From Pseudomonadales bacterium (GTDB taxonomy: Bacteria > Pseudomonadota > Gammaproteobacteria > Pseudomonadales > Ketobacteraceae), in the NCBI GenBank assembly GCA_002708905.1, contig PAPM01000027.1, positions 1 to 64,000 on the forward strand: a DNA stretch of 64,000 nucleotides. The letters run 5' to 3'. The notes under the pieces were generated by a model that worked only from the letters and a program-made list of their open reading frames with translations, was not told where the DNA came from and ran no database searches. This document shows, one piece after another, positions 8,556 to 18,729 of this stretch. A program made the position numbers and the translations under genes. The first letter of the stretch is position 1, and each line of letters opens with the position of its first letter.

Positions 8556-9008
8556 ATGAGCTTGCAGTGGTCTTCTGAATTAGAAATTGGTATCCCCGTA
8601 ATCGACAGCCAACACCAGCGCATTGTGGAATACATTGCCAAGGTGGAAATGGCGCACCAACATCACAGTCAGGAAGAATTGTTGGAAGTGCTGGATGAGC
8701 TGGTGGATTACACCCTTTCCCACTTCGCGTTTGAAGAATCCCTGATGGAAGAAGCAGGTTATCCCTTTATCAAGGCCCATCAAAAAGTGCATGCCCTGTT
8801 CACCCGTCGCGTGGACAGCTACCACCAACAGGCCAAGGCCGGAGCGGATATCACGGATGAGTTGACCCACACGCTGAAAGCCTGGTTGGTGAATCACATC
8901 AAACACGACGACCGTGATTACGGAGATGTGGTGAAAGCCAATATGGAAGAAGCCACCAAGCGGGTTAAATCCCGCAAAGCCGGCTGGATGTCCCGTTTGT
9001 TCGGCTAA
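8556..9008 (+). CDS. Bacteriohemerythrin (first of tandem pair)
   Basis: A 150-aa single-domain hemerythrin binding O2 at a non-haem di-iron site. The iron ligands are visible in order: DSQHQRI, HFAFEES, a second pair of His in KAHQKVH, and HIKHDD. Start ATG 8556 with AAGGAGG upstream. The C-terminal tail is basic (KRVKSRKAGWMSR). The gene is followed 14 bp later by a paralogue. Likely roles are oxygen storage, sensing or delivery; none can be chosen from sequence. The 209-bp gap upstream of it (8347-8555) shows no convincing terminator or promoter. Confidence 0.93.
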   Translation: MSLQWSSELEIGIPVIDSQHQRIVEYIAKVEMAHQHHSQEELLEVLDELVDYTLSHFAFEESLMEEAGYPFIKAHQKVHALFTRRVDSYHQQAKAGADITDELTHTLKAWLVNHIKHDDRDYGDVVKANMEEATKRVKSRKAGWMSRLFG

Positions 9009-9022
9009 TCGGGAGGTGTCCC

Positions 9023-9484
9023 ATGCCACATTTTGTCTGGTCCAGTGAGTACGAACTGGGTATTCCTGTCATTGATGCCCAGCACAAGCGGATCATCGAG
9101 TACATCAATCGGATTGATGATGTGCTGAGTAATGACACCAGTCAGGAAGCGATGAACGCTATCCTCACCAATCTGGTGGATTACACCTTTTCGCACCTTG
9201 CATTTGAGGAAGCGATGCTGGAAGAAATCGGCTATGAGGACTTCCATGGCCATCAGCTTACCCACAAGACCTTTACCCGATTGATCGAAAACCTGTGCCA
9301 TCGGGCACGTCAGGGTGAACCAGTGGCGGCAGAGCTGGCGGCGTTTCTGCGCAACTGGTTGCTTACCCATATCATGTCGGAGGACGCCAGGTACGTGGAG
9401 GCAGTGCATGAATATCTGTTGGGTAATGAAGCCGGTCGGCGTCGTTACTGGTTGCACAAAACGGTCACGCGTTACTTTCAATAA
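9023..9484 (+). CDS. Bacteriohemerythrin (second of tandem pair)
   Basis: A 153-aa paralogue of the preceding gene. Its ligand motifs are DAQHKRI, HLAFEEA, FHGHQLTH and HIMSED. GGGAGGTG precedes ATG 9023. The two proteins share length and motif spacing but differ clearly in sequence, so the duplication is not recent. They are almost certainly cotranscribed. Confidence 0.93.
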   Translation: MPHFVWSSEYELGIPVIDAQHKRIIEYINRIDDVLSNDTSQEAMNAILTNLVDYTFSHLAFEEAMLEEIGYEDFHGHQLTHKTFTRLIENLCHRARQGEPVAAELAAFLRNWLLTHIMSEDARYVEAVHEYLLGNEAGRRRYWLHKTVTRYFQ

Positions 9485-9582
9485 GGATGATGAGCGAATT
9501 CTGCTGAGCGTCCGGGTTTTCCGTTGCCTGGTGCGCGCACTTCACTGTAATCTTTTGGTATTTGCTATGCTGAATAGGATTG

Positions 9583-11568
9583 ATGGTGATAATCGCGCAG
9601 GACAATGGCTTCATGGCGCCACGATGGAAAATCCGGGCTTCTGGTGTTGTATTGATAGCGGGCTTCCTCTGTTCAGGCACTGCTAACGCCTATACCAATG
9701 ACGAATTATTCTCACTTTCACTTTCCGAACTAATGGCGGTCCCGGTCACCGGCGCCACCTTGCAGCCGGAAACCCTGAGCAGCGTGCCGGCTTCAGTGAC
9801 CGTCTTTGAACGCAGTCAGATCCAGCGCTACGGTTTCCGCACTCTCACCGATCTGCTCAGCTATGTAGCGGGTTATCAGGTACAACGTTCCGATACCAGT
9901 GGTTATCACCAGTCCGTATCCAGCCGTAGTTTGAAGGCCAATGGGAATGGTCGTGAGCTATTGGTGTTGGTGGACGGTCAGCGTCTTAACAGCGACTGGA
10001 CCGGGGGAGCCAATGGCCAGATTTCCCATTTTTCCCTCGCCAACGTCAAACGGGTGGAAGTCATCAAAGGGCCCGGCTCCGCCATATATGGCTCCAACGC
10101 CTATGCGGGTGTTGTCAACATCATTACTGAGATGGGCAACGAAGCCACGGTGGGTGTCGGCAGCGGAGGCGCGCTGCTGGCCCAGACGCAACTGAATCAA
10201 CAGCTGGGCCCATTGAGCCTGGCCGGGTTTGTATCATTGCAAACCCGGGATGGAGATCGTTACCAGGTACAGGATCCACTCACCCTGGCGTCGGTAGCGG
10301 TCAATGACCCGCATGATGCGGAGCAGGTTTATCTCAAAGCAGGTTTGGGTGATTTCGAAGTCATCGCCAGTCACCAGAAGAATGAAGCCGAAGATTTTTA
10401 TGCCCTGGGCTTTGTGTCCGGGGCGGCGAATCAGCTTGAAGTGGCCCAGCAGTTCCTCCGGCTGAAGTATGAAACCAGCCTTGGTGACCGATTGCAGTTA
10501 ACCACGCAGGCCTTTGTCTCCCGTTACCGGTTCGATGTGGCAGGCAGAATTTCCCCGGAACCTTTCGAAACCCTGATCGAGGGAACCATTGAAGAAGAAG
10601 ACAGAGGTATCGAAGCGCAATTGAGTTACAGCGGAGAGCATCAGCAGCAAGTGCTGCTTGGCTTGGAATACCGCACTCCGGAATTAACCGACACGGATGC
10701 GTTTACCCAGGGATTTGATAACCAGTATCTACCCCAGGGGCCGCTCAATGGTCGCGTTATTAAAGGCGCATTTGTCCAGTACCAGGATACCCTGTGGCAG
10801 GAACTGGAATACGTTGTGGGGGCACGTTACGACAGTTACAGCAATTTTGGCTCCCACTCCAGTCCCCGTATGGGCTTGAATTGGAATGTGAACAGCCAGC
10901 ATGTGCTTAAACTCCTTTATGGAGAGTCGTTTCGCGCGCCCAGCCGCAGTGAAACCGATATTCTCAACAGCAGTGCCATTATGGCGAATCCGGATCTGGA
11001 GCCTGAAGTGTTCAGCAACGTGGACCTGATCTGGCAGTTCAGCAGTGACGTAACCTACCTGTCTGCCGGCCTGTTCTACAATGAAATCGACGATGCTGTA
11101 CGAGCCTCGCAGACCACGCCATCGATGCCATTGAATGAAGGCAGCGGACACTCCCACGGTTTTGAACTGGAATGGTTACAGGCTTTTGCAGAGCACTGGC
11201 AGATCCGGGCCAATCTGATGAAGTTGCTGGACTATGAAACGGAGTTTTATACCGATTCAGACTTGGCTGCGGGATTGATTCTGAGCTATGAAGCCGGTGA
11301 TTACAGCGTTTCTCTCCTCTCCCGTTATCAGGCAGAGCGATGGGATCCCAACAGTTCTGCTGCCGGCGGGTCTGAACTGGACTCAAGCTGGCGGTGGGAT
11401 CTGGCCGGACGTTATTCAGTGACATCCAATCTGGATGTGGAATTGAATCTTTACAACTTGCTTGATAGTGATGATTACGGCATGGCCTACAATGCCGCCG
11501 TGATTGGCGGTGTGGAAGAACCGGGTTTAAGGGCGCTGGTGAGCATTACCTGGAAAATGGATCATTGA
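9583..11568 (+). CDS. TonB-dependent outer-membrane receptor
   Basis: A protein of about 661 aa with a signal peptide ending SGTANA. A plug domain follows (SVPASVTVFERSQI, LLVLVDGQRLN, RVEVIKGPGSAIYGSNAYAGVVNIIT), then a 22-strand-type beta barrel ending LVSITWKMDH. The N-terminal mature segment DELFSLSLSELMAVPV resembles that of receptors annotated as vitamin B12/colicin-like. ATG 9583 (AGGA close upstream) and ATG 9613 are both possible; the latter gives the most compact signal peptide. It takes up an unknown siderophore, vitamin or oligosaccharide. No TonB, ExbB or ABC partners are adjacent. Confidence 0.9.
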   Translation: MVIIAQDNGFMAPRWKIRASGVVLIAGFLCSGTANAYTNDELFSLSLSELMAVPVTGATLQPETLSSVPASVTVFERSQIQRYGFRTLTDLLSYVAGYQVQRSDTSGYHQSVSSRSLKANGNGRELLVLVDGQRLNSDWTGGANGQISHFSLANVKRVEVIKGPGSAIYGSNAYAGVVNIITEMGNEATVGVGSGGALLAQTQLNQQLGPLSLAGFVSLQTRDGDRYQVQDPLTLASVAVNDPHDAEQVYLKAGLGDFEVIASHQKNEAEDFYALGFVSGAANQLEVAQQFLRLKYETSLGDRLQLTTQAFVSRYRFDVAGRISPEPFETLIEGTIEEEDRGIEAQLSYSGEHQQQVLLGLEYRTPELTDTDAFTQGFDNQYLPQGPLNGRVIKGAFVQYQDTLWQELEYVVGARYDSYSNFGSHSSPRMGLNWNVNSQHVLKLLYGESFRAPSRSETDILNSSAIMANPDLEPEVFSNVDLIWQFSSDVTYLSAGLFYNEIDDAVRASQTTPSMPLNEGSGHSHGFELEWLQAFAEHWQIRANLMKLLDYETEFYTDSDLAAGLILSYEAGDYSVSLLSRYQAERWDPNSSAAGGSELDSSWRWDLAGRYSVTSNLDVELNLYNLLDSDDYGMAYNAAVIGGVEEPGLRALVSITWKMDH

Positions 11569-11583
11569 TCTTTATCCGGCGGA

Positions 11584-12573
11584 TCAACCGGCATCCTGGG
11601 TAGCGTCGTGATTGTGGTTCTTATCCTCGTACATGCGTTCGTCCACCATGGACACCATGCGGTCAATACCGGTAAGCTCTTCCACTGAAAACAGACGATA
11701 ACCAATACTTACACTGGGTTTTACGGCCTGCAGTTCTCCCGTGCTCAGGTTCTTCAATTCGGCGCGTATGCGGGCCGCCATTTTCGGTAGTGCTTTGGCA
11801 TCGCCGGGCATCATAACCACCACAAATTCGTCACCGCCAATGCGACCGGCCACATCACTGTCGCGCAGCACATTGTGAATGGCGGACGCCAATGCCGAGA
11901 TGGCTTTGTCCCCCAGGCGATGCCCGTACTGATCGTTGATATGTTTAAGCCGATCCAGGTCCAGATACATCACGCCGACACTTTGCTTCAAACGTTGCGC
12001 CAGACGCACATGCTTTTCCGCTTGCATGAAAAAGCCGCGGCGGTTCAATAAGCGAGTCAGTTCATCTTTGGTGGACAACTCCAGCAGTTGCAGGAACTGG
12101 CTGTTTAACAGCAGATCACCTTCCACCAGATCACGGAACTGCCATAACAATTCCTGGTAGGTGCGGTTGTAATGAGTGACCGCAAAATCCAAAACGCAAA
12201 TGGTGCCGAAGCAGGCACCGTCCGGCCAGTAAATGGGGACTCCCAAAAAGGAATTGATGCGATGGGACTGCACCACCGGGTTATCCTGCCATTCCGGCAT
12301 GGTAGTGGCGTGGTTTACATACAGCGGTCCGGCGTTTTTGATCACTTCGGCACTGAACAGCTTGGCATCCTTGGCGAAGCTGTCACCGGAGTGGTAAGGG
12401 GTATTTGCATTTTTGTTGCCGATGACGACCTGGTAGCCGTGGGATGTGGACTGGATGATGTAAACCGCAGGCGCTTCATACAGCTTTGCCACCAGATCCA
12501 CAGTGGTCTGCCACTTTTTCAGGGAAATCATCGGATTCTGTTGTTCAAGAATCCATTCGTCACGATTGAACAT
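11584..12573 (-). CDS. GAF-GGDEF diguanylate cyclase
   Basis: A 329-aa cytoplasmic protein. Residues about 20-155 are a GAF sensor domain and about 165-325 a GGDEF domain. GGDEF is intact at 246-250, and an RxxD inhibitory site (Arg237-Asp240) lies exactly five residues before it. It should therefore make cyclic di-GMP and be feedback-inhibited. The GAF ligand is unknown. It converges on the TonB receptor with 15 bp between the stops. It is 138 bp downstream of trkH on the same strand and may be a separate unit. Confidence 0.93.
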   Translation of the reverse strand: MFNRDEWILEQQNPMISLKKWQTTVDLVAKLYEAPAVYIIQSTSHGYQVVIGNKNANTPYHSGDSFAKDAKLFSAEVIKNAGPLYVNHATTMPEWQDNPVVQSHRINSFLGVPIYWPDGACFGTICVLDFAVTHYNRTYQELLWQFRDLVEGDLLLNSQFLQLLELSTKDELTRLLNRRGFFMQAEKHVRLAQRLKQSVGVMYLDLDRLKHINDQYGHRLGDKAISALASAIHNVLRDSDVAGRIGGDEFVVVMMPGDAKALPKMAARIRAELKNLSTGELQAVKPSVSIGYRLFSVEELTGIDRMVSMVDERMYEDKNHNHDATQDAG

Positions 12574-12711
12574 AGCCGATGATAATACTTTGTGGGTGTT
12601 GCCCTGAGTATAGCCAGTTTTTGCACCGGTATTGGTGCTGTGAACGTAAAACGGGAATAATTCACAAAAGCTGGCTAAGTAACAGACAGAACGACCAATT
12701 AAACAACGTAA

Positions 12712-14163
12712 TCAATGGCGCCAGAACATCGGGGTGAACAGTACCAGCAGGGTGAAAATTTCCAGTCGTCCCAACAGCATGGCGAAACACAATATCCATT
12801 TCGCCGTATCACTCACATCGCCATAATGCACGGCAACGGTACCGATACCGGGGCCCAGGTTATTAAGGCAGGCCGCGACAGCAGAAAATCCACTAATAAA
12901 ATCCAGTCCGGTCGCCAGCATCGCCAGGAATAAGACGCAAAAGCTAATCAGGTAGATACCGAAGAATCCCCAGACTGCTTCAATCACCCGGTCCGGCACC
13001 GCTTTATTGGAGAGTTTGATGATCATAACGGCATTGGGGTGAATCAGGCGGCGGATCTCCCGCAAGCCTTGCTTGAACATCAGATACACACGAATCGCCT
13101 TGATACCACCGCCGGTGGAACCGGCGCAGGCGCCGACAAAACTGCCCATAATCAGGGCGGTAGCCAACAACGGGTGCCAACTGGAGAAATCGGCAACCCC
13201 GTAGCCGGTGGTGGTGCCGATGGAGACGGTTTCAAACAGGGCGTGGCGTGCCGCCAGCAACGGATCGGAATATTCACTGGTGAGCAGGAGGCCAATAAAC
13301 ACCAGTACGCTGATACTCAACAATACTGTAATGTAGAAGCGAAACTCCGGGTCTTGGGAATAGGAAAAGATATTACGTCGTCGCCAGGCGAAGAAATGCA
13401 GACCGAAGTTAATACCGGCCAACAGCATAAAGACAATGGTAACCAACTCGATGCTGGTACTGTTGTAGTAGCCGATGCTGGCGTCATGGGTGGAAAAGCC
13501 GCCGATCGCAACGGTGGAGAAGCTGTGACTGATAGCATCAAACAGCGACATACCGCAGAGCCAGTAAGCCAGCGCGCAGGCCAGGGTCAATGATACATAG
13601 ATGTACCAGAGCGCCTTGGCCGTTTCAGTAATCCGTGGTGTCAGTTTGTTGTCCTTCACCGGGCCGGGGGCTTCCGCCCGATACAGCTGCATTCCCCCTA
13701 CCCCCAGCATGGGCAGGATCGCTACCGCCAACACGATGATACCCATGCCCCCCAACCATTGCAGTTGCTGGCGATAGAAGAGGATGGATTTGGGCAGATT
13801 ATCAATACCGCTGATGACAGTGGCACCGGTGGTGGTTAGACCGGAAATGGATTCGAAGACTGCATCCGCCACATCCATGTCCGGTTGATCCCCCAACATA
13901 AACGGGATCGCGCCGAACAAACCGAGTACGGACCAGAACAGGACGACAATCACGAAGCCGTCCCGCACCCGTAAGTCCCCTTTGCGATTCTGCACCGGCA
14001 ACCAACATAACAAGCCGGCCACCAGAGTAATGGCGAATGCATAGAGAAACTGCCGGGCGCCGCCGTCACCGTAGATCAGTGACACCAATACCGGTAACAA
14101 CATGGTGCTGCTGTAAACCATTAACAGCAGACCCAGTATGCGGAGGATGACGGCAGGATGCAT
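12712..14163 (-). CDS. trkH: Potassium uptake membrane subunit TrkH
   Basis: A 483-aa integral membrane K+ channel/transporter subunit working with TrkA. Four pore loops are seen with selectivity-filter glycines: GLTTTGATV, TVAIGGFSTH, GTTTGYGVADF and NNLGPGIGTV. It begins 21 bp after the trkA stop, so the two are an operon. This completes the leftward run def-fmt-rsmB-trkA-trkH. Confidence 0.95.
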   Translation of the reverse strand: MHPAVILRILGLLLMVYSSTMLLPVLVSLIYGDGGARQFLYAFAITLVAGLLCWLPVQNRKGDLRVRDGFVIVVLFWSVLGLFGAIPFMLGDQPDMDVADAVFESISGLTTTGATVISGIDNLPKSILFYRQQLQWLGGMGIIVLAVAILPMLGVGGMQLYRAEAPGPVKDNKLTPRITETAKALWYIYVSLTLACALAYWLCGMSLFDAISHSFSTVAIGGFSTHDASIGYYNSTSIELVTIVFMLLAGINFGLHFFAWRRRNIFSYSQDPEFRFYITVLLSISVLVFIGLLLTSEYSDPLLAARHALFETVSIGTTTGYGVADFSSWHPLLATALIMGSFVGACAGSTGGGIKAIRVYLMFKQGLREIRRLIHPNAVMIIKLSNKAVPDRVIEAVWGFFGIYLISFCVLFLAMLATGLDFISGFSAVAACLNNLGPGIGTVAVHYGDVSDTAKWILCFAMLLGRLEIFTLLVLFTPMFWRH

Positions 14164-14184
14164 ATCGGTGTTGAATTCTCCGGT

Positions 14185-15561
14185 TTAAAAGAAAGTGATA
14201 CCCACCTGGAAGAGGCGTTCCACATCCTGGATACGGCGCTTGTCGATCAGGAACAGCACCACGTGATCATCGGACTCCACCACGATATCGTCATGGGCGA
14301 TCAGTACCTGGTCCTGGCGCACAATAGCACCGATGGTGGTGCCCTCCGGCAGGTCAATATCGCCGATGGCTTTGCCCACTACCTTTGAGGATTTTTCATC
14401 GCCGTGGGCGATGGCTTCAATGGCTTCCGCCGCGCCCCGGCGCAATGAATGCACGTTGGCTACATCGCCCCGCCGTACGTGGGTCAGCAGGCTGCCGATG
14501 GTGGCCTGCTGTGGCGAGATGGCAATATCAATATCGCCCCCCTGCACCAGATCCACATAGGCGGGGTTGTTAATCAGTGTCATGACTTTACGGGCGCCCA
14601 AACGCTTGGCCAGCATGGAAGACATAATGTTGGCTTCATCGTCGTTGGTGACGGCGATGAAAATATCCGTGTCTTCCACACTTTCTTCCAGCAGCAGATC
14701 CTGGTCGGAGGCATTGCCGCGGATGACGATGGTTTTGTTGAGCTTCTCCGCCAGAAATTCACAGCGGCTTTGATTGCGCTCGACGATCTTCACCTGGTAA
14801 CGGCTTTCCAATGCTTCGCACAGGCGCTCGCCGATGTTACCGCCACCGGCGATGATAATCTTTTTGTAGTTGTGTTCCAGGCCGCGTAGTTCACTCATTA
14901 CCGCACGGATGTGATTCTTGGCGGCGATGAAAAATACTTCGTCGTCTGCTTCGATAATGGTGGTGCCTTCCGGAATGATGGGGCGATCGCGACGGAAGAT
15001 GGCCGCCACCCGGGTATCAACCGCCGGCATATGTTGACGCAGATAACGCAGTTCCCGTCCCACCAGGGGGCCGTTGAAATAGGCCTTCACCGCCACCAAT
15101 TGCAGTTTGCCTTCGGCAAAGTCCAGTACCTGCAGGGCACCGGGATGCTCAATCAGGCGGGTGATGTGATTGGTCACCACCTGTTCGGGGGAAATTATAA
15201 CGTCGATGGGAAAAGCTTCGTTGCCGAACAGGCCTTTGCTCTTGGCCAGGTAACTGGCAGCTCGCACCCGGGCGATTTTGGTGGGGGTGCGGTGCAGGGA
15301 ATAGGCCACCTGACAGGCCACCATATTGATTTCATCGCTGTTGGTGACGGCAATCAGCATGTCGGCGTCGTCGGCACCGGCCTGACGCAGTACGCTGGGG
15401 AATGAGGCCATGCCGTTTACCGTACGAATATCATAACGATCCTGCAGTTCATGTAACCGTTCGGAATCGGTGTCCACTACGGTGATGTCGTTGTGCTCGC
15501 TGGCCAGATTGGCGGCCAGGGTGCCACCCACTTGTCCTGCCCCAAGAATAATGATCTTCAT
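14185..15561 (-). CDS. trkA: Trk potassium uptake regulatory subunit TrkA
   Basis: A 458-aa cytoplasmic NAD(H)-binding regulator of TrkH. It has two RCK_N-RCK_C halves. The first starts [13 protein letters not shown]; the second Rossmann motif [13 protein letters not shown] lies near residue 233. The full length is normal for TrkA. It lies between rsmB and trkH, a neighbourhood conserved in many gammaproteobacteria. Confidence 0.96.
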   Translation of the reverse strand: MKIIILGAGQVGGTLAANLASEHNDITVVDTDSERLHELQDRYDIRTVNGMASFPSVLRQAGADDADMLIAVTNSDEINMVACQVAYSLHRTPTKIARVRAASYLAKSKGLFGNEAFPIDVIISPEQVVTNHITRLIEHPGALQVLDFAEGKLQLVAVKAYFNGPLVGRELRYLRQHMPAVDTRVAAIFRRDRPIIPEGTTIIEADDEVFFIAAKNHIRAVMSELRGLEHNYKKIIIAGGGNIGERLCEALESRYQVKIVERNQSRCEFLAEKLNKTIVIRGNASDQDLLLEESVEDTDIFIAVTNDDEANIMSSMLAKRLGARKVMTLINNPAYVDLVQGGDIDIAISPQQATIGSLLTHVRRGDVANVHSLRRGAAEAIEAIAHGDEKSSKVVGKAIGDIDLPEGTTIGAIVRQDQVLIAHDDIVVESDDHVVLFLIDKRRIQDVERLFQVGITFF

Positions 15562-15650
15562 GCTGCTCTTTCGCTGTTTTGGTTAGGTTTCACGGCAACG
15601 GTCACATCCTATCACGTTCGGGATGGCGGCATCAGTCTGCTTGTGTGACC

Positions 15651-17000
15651 TCATGTTGCAGCCTGGCCATTGTAGATTCTGGCGTAGTAAAAACCATCGT
15701 GACCCTGCCGGGTGGGGAACAACTGACGCCCGGCTTCGCACGCCTCACCCCAGTGCGCTGCAATGACGGATTCGCTGGCTTTGGGTTGATGTTTCAGGAA
15801 CTGGTTTATAACCCGGCTGTTTTCCTGAGGCAGGATGGAACAGGTGGCATAGAGCAGTGTGCCGCCCGGCTTAAGCAGGGAGAAGGCAATCTGCAGCAGG
15901 CGCTGCTGGGTATCCGCCAGTTTGCCGATGTCGGCGCGCTTGCGCAGCCACTTGATATCCGGGTGGCGGCGGATCACACCGGTGGCGGAACAAGGCGCAT
16001 CCAGCAGAATACGGTCAAACGCTTCCCCCGGGTGGTCGAGGGCATATTGCTCCAGGCTGGCGTGACAGAGGGTGGCCGAGAGCTGCAGCCGGTCCAGGTT
16101 CTCCTGTACCCGGACCAGTCTTTGCGCATCCATATCCAGAGCCACCACTTCCGCCAGATCCGGCTGCCGTTCCAGCATATGACCGGTTTTACCGCCGGGT
16201 GCGGCACAGGCATCCAGAATGCGTTCCCCCGGTTGCGGGTCCAGCAGCAACGCGCTTAGCTGGGCGGCTTCATCCTGCACCGATACCCGACCTTCCGCAA
16301 ATCCGGGCAGCTCCATGACGTCCCGGGGTTTCTCCAGATAAACAGCCGAGTCGGCCCATTCACCCGCTCGGGCTGCAATATTGCGTTCTTTCAGTTGCGC
16401 CAGATATTGTTCACGGGTGCCCTGCTGTTGGTTTACCCGTAAACACATGGGCCCGGGTTCATTATTGGCTTTGAGGATTACTTTGCTCTGCTCCGGCCAG
16501 GCGGCCTCCAGCGCGTCCACCAGCCATTTGGGGTGAGCAGTCTGAATGGGGGTGGAATCCGGCAGACTGGATTCCAGCATGGCTTTATCCCGTTGCGCGG
16601 TACGCAGCATGCCGTTGATGACTTTTACCGCCCAGTCTTTATCCAGTTGGCGGCAGGCCTCCACCGTTTCAGAGATGGCCGCATGATCAGGAATGCGCAG
16701 GTAGAACATCTGGTACAGGCCCACCAACAACAGAGCGTGGAGTTCCGCATCCTTGGGCTTGAAGGGCTGGCGCATCAGCGGCGTTGCCAGTTTGTCCAGC
16801 CGGTTGTACCAGCGGCAGACCCCAAAGCACAGCTCCTGCAGTAGCCCCTGGTCTTTTTCGTCAGCGGGGACCTGGGGCAGCAGCTCCGACAGGGAGCGGG
16901 GCAAGTGGTTCTGCCGGTTCAGGGGCAGAACCTGTTCCAGCAACAGGGCAGCGCGGGCGCGGGTATTAAGCGCCCTGGTTTTCAGGGATGGGGCGCTCAA
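15651..17000 (-). CDS. rsmB: 16S rRNA m5C967 methyltransferase RsmB
   Basis: A 449-aa SAM-dependent enzyme methylating C967 of 16S rRNA. The N-terminal NusB-like RNA-binding domain (about 1-140) is followed by the Rossmann methyltransferase domain with [23 protein letters not shown] (Cys of motif IV) and [11 protein letters not shown] (catalytic Cys of motif VI). The preferred start is TTG 17000, which overlaps the fmt stop as TTGA and has GGGAG 9 nt upstream. An upstream TTG at 17027 would overlap fmt by 31 bp. Translational coupling to fmt is inferred. Confidence 0.93.
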   Translation of the reverse strand: MSAPSLKTRALNTRARAALLLEQVLPLNRQNHLPRSLSELLPQVPADEKDQGLLQELCFGVCRWYNRLDKLATPLMRQPFKPKDAELHALLLVGLYQMFYLRIPDHAAISETVEACRQLDKDWAVKVINGMLRTAQRDKAMLESSLPDSTPIQTAHPKWLVDALEAAWPEQSKVILKANNEPGPMCLRVNQQQGTREQYLAQLKERNIAARAGEWADSAVYLEKPRDVMELPGFAEGRVSVQDEAAQLSALLLDPQPGERILDACAAPGGKTGHMLERQPDLAEVVALDMDAQRLVRVQENLDRLQLSATLCHASLEQYALDHPGEAFDRILLDAPCSATGVIRRHPDIKWLRKRADIGKLADTQQRLLQIAFSLLKPGGTLLYATCSILPQENSRVINQFLKHQPKASESVIAAHWGEACEAGRQLFPTRQGHDGFYYARIYNGQAAT

Positions 17001-17944
17001 ATGAAACGGGCTCCCACCGGAAACCAATCCGCCTTGGCGTTGAGAATATCCGCCACTGGCAATCGCTTGGCACCGGGTAACTGCAGTTCCAGCAATCGCA
17101 AAACGCCGCTGCCGGTGGCAACGTCCAGGCTGTCTTTATTCACTGCGATCAGGGTGCCGGGCTCTGCATTCACATTTTGCAGCAGGGCCTGGGTTTGCCA
17201 GACGCGCAGGACGTTGCCGTTCAATTCGGTGTGAGCCACCGGCCAGGGGTTGAAGGCACGCACCAGATTATTCAGTTCCAAAGCGGACCGGTTCCAATCC
17301 AGCTTGCCTTCTTCTTTACTCAGTTTGTGGGCGTAAGTGGCCAGGCTGTCATTTTGCGGTTCCGGCGTGGTATTGCCAGTGGCGATCTGTTCCAGGGCAT
17401 CCAGAATGGCTTTGCCGCCGATCTCCGCCAGCCGGTCATGGAGGCTGCCGCCGGTATCCTCGGCGGAAATGGGCGTGAATTCCTTCAGCAGCATGTCGCC
17501 GGTATCCAGACCCACATCCATCTGCATGATGGTGACGCCGGATTCTGTGTCACCCTCGGCGATGGCGCGCTGAATGGGGGCGGCACCGCGCCAGCGCGGC
17601 AGGATAGAGGCATGTACATTGATGCAACCCAGGCGGGGTGCATCCAATACTGATTTGGGCAGGATCAGTCCATAGGCCACCACCACCATCAGATCGGCAT
17701 TCAGGGCCGCTAACCGCTCCACGTCTTCGGCCTGCTTGAAATTTAGCGGCTGGTAAACCGGAATATCCTGCTCTTGCGCCAGCGCTTTCACCGGGCTGGG
17801 GGTCAGCTTGCGGCCCCGGCCAGCGGGACGGTCCGGTTGGGTATAGCAGGCGATGACATTATGACGGGAGCTGAGGATGGATTGCAGCACGGTGGCGGCG
17901 AAGTCCGGGGTGCCGGCAAAAATGATATTCAGGGGGTCACTCAA
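16997..17944 (-). CDS. fmt: Methionyl-tRNA formyltransferase
   Basis: A 315-aa cytosolic enzyme formylating initiator Met-tRNA. The family's start [11 protein letters not shown], the active-site region with [17 protein letters not shown], and the DTGDML segment are all present, as is the C-terminal tRNA-binding domain. It lies 25 bp downstream of def and overlaps rsmB, so the three are one operon. Confidence 0.96.
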   Translation of the reverse strand: MSDPLNIIFAGTPDFAATVLQSILSSRHNVIACYTQPDRPAGRGRKLTPSPVKALAQEQDIPVYQPLNFKQAEDVERLAALNADLMVVVAYGLILPKSVLDAPRLGCINVHASILPRWRGAAPIQRAIAEGDTESGVTIMQMDVGLDTGDMLLKEFTPISAEDTGGSLHDRLAEIGGKAILDALEQIATGNTTPEPQNDSLATYAHKLSKEEGKLDWNRSALELNNLVRAFNPWPVAHTELNGNVLRVWQTQALLQNVNAEPGTLIAVNKDSLDVATGSGVLRLLELQLPGAKRLPVADILNAKADWFPVGARFI

Positions 17945-17969
17945 AGCGGAGATCCTTAACGAAATGCGT

Positions 17970-18482
17970 TTACCGGACTTTCACCCGGTCTTTCTGCTCT
18001 TTGATAAGCTTCTTGCGGATGCGTTCCCGCTTCAGCTTGGAGATATGATCCACGAACAGCTTGCCGTCCAGGTGGTCCAGTTCGTGTTGCACGCACACCG
18101 AGAGAATGCCATCGCATTCCATTTCGAAGGGCTCACCGTCCCGGTTAAGGGCTTTAAGCCGGATCTTTTCCGCCCGGGTAACGGTTTCGTAATAACCGGG
18201 TACCGACAGGCAGCCTTCATCGAAGTCCTGTTCCCCGGAGATTACTTCAAATTCCGGGTTGATCAGTACCAGAGGCTGATCTTTCTCTTCACTGACATCA
18301 ATCACCACGATGCGCTGGTGCACATTGACCTGGGTCGCGGCCAGGCCGATACCAGGGGCTTGGTACATGGTTTCCAGCATGTCGTCCGTCAGCTTGCGTA
18401 TTTTGTCGTCAACTTTTGTGACCGGCTTGGCCTTTGTACGCAGACGAGGGTCAGGAAATTCAAGAATATCCAGTATTGCCAT
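17970..18482 (-). CDS. def: Peptide deformylase
   Basis: A 170-aa metalloenzyme removing the N-formyl group from nascent proteins. All three motifs are intact: [17 protein letters not shown] (metal Cys) and QHELDHLDG (metal His pair and catalytic Glu). It is the first gene of the leftward operon. A 247-bp divergent promoter region separates it from the LysM gene. Confidence 0.96.
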   Translation of the reverse strand: MAILDILEFPDPRLRTKAKPVTKVDDKIRKLTDDMLETMYQAPGIGLAATQVNVHQRIVVIDVSEEKDQPLVLINPEFEVISGEQDFDEGCLSVPGYYETVTRAEKIRLKALNRDGEPFEMECDGILSVCVQHELDHLDGKLFVDHISKLKRERIRKKLIKEQKDRVKVR

Positions 18483-18729
18483 CTTGAGAATGCCACTTTT
18501 CTAGTATAACTATAGATATTGTTGCTAAGATTATGATCATACAGGATTTGCTGTGTTGGTTTTTGCCAAACTTGTCTAAACTGTTAGTCAGATTGCGTAA
18601 AACACAACACCGTAAAACCGGTCTATAGTGAAATGTAGGCTGATTCCAGAGTGCTGGTGTTTTGCCGTTTCCCATATGCCAAATTTGCCTGATAGGTCAG
18701 GCACCGATAATGATAAAGGGATTCTCACC

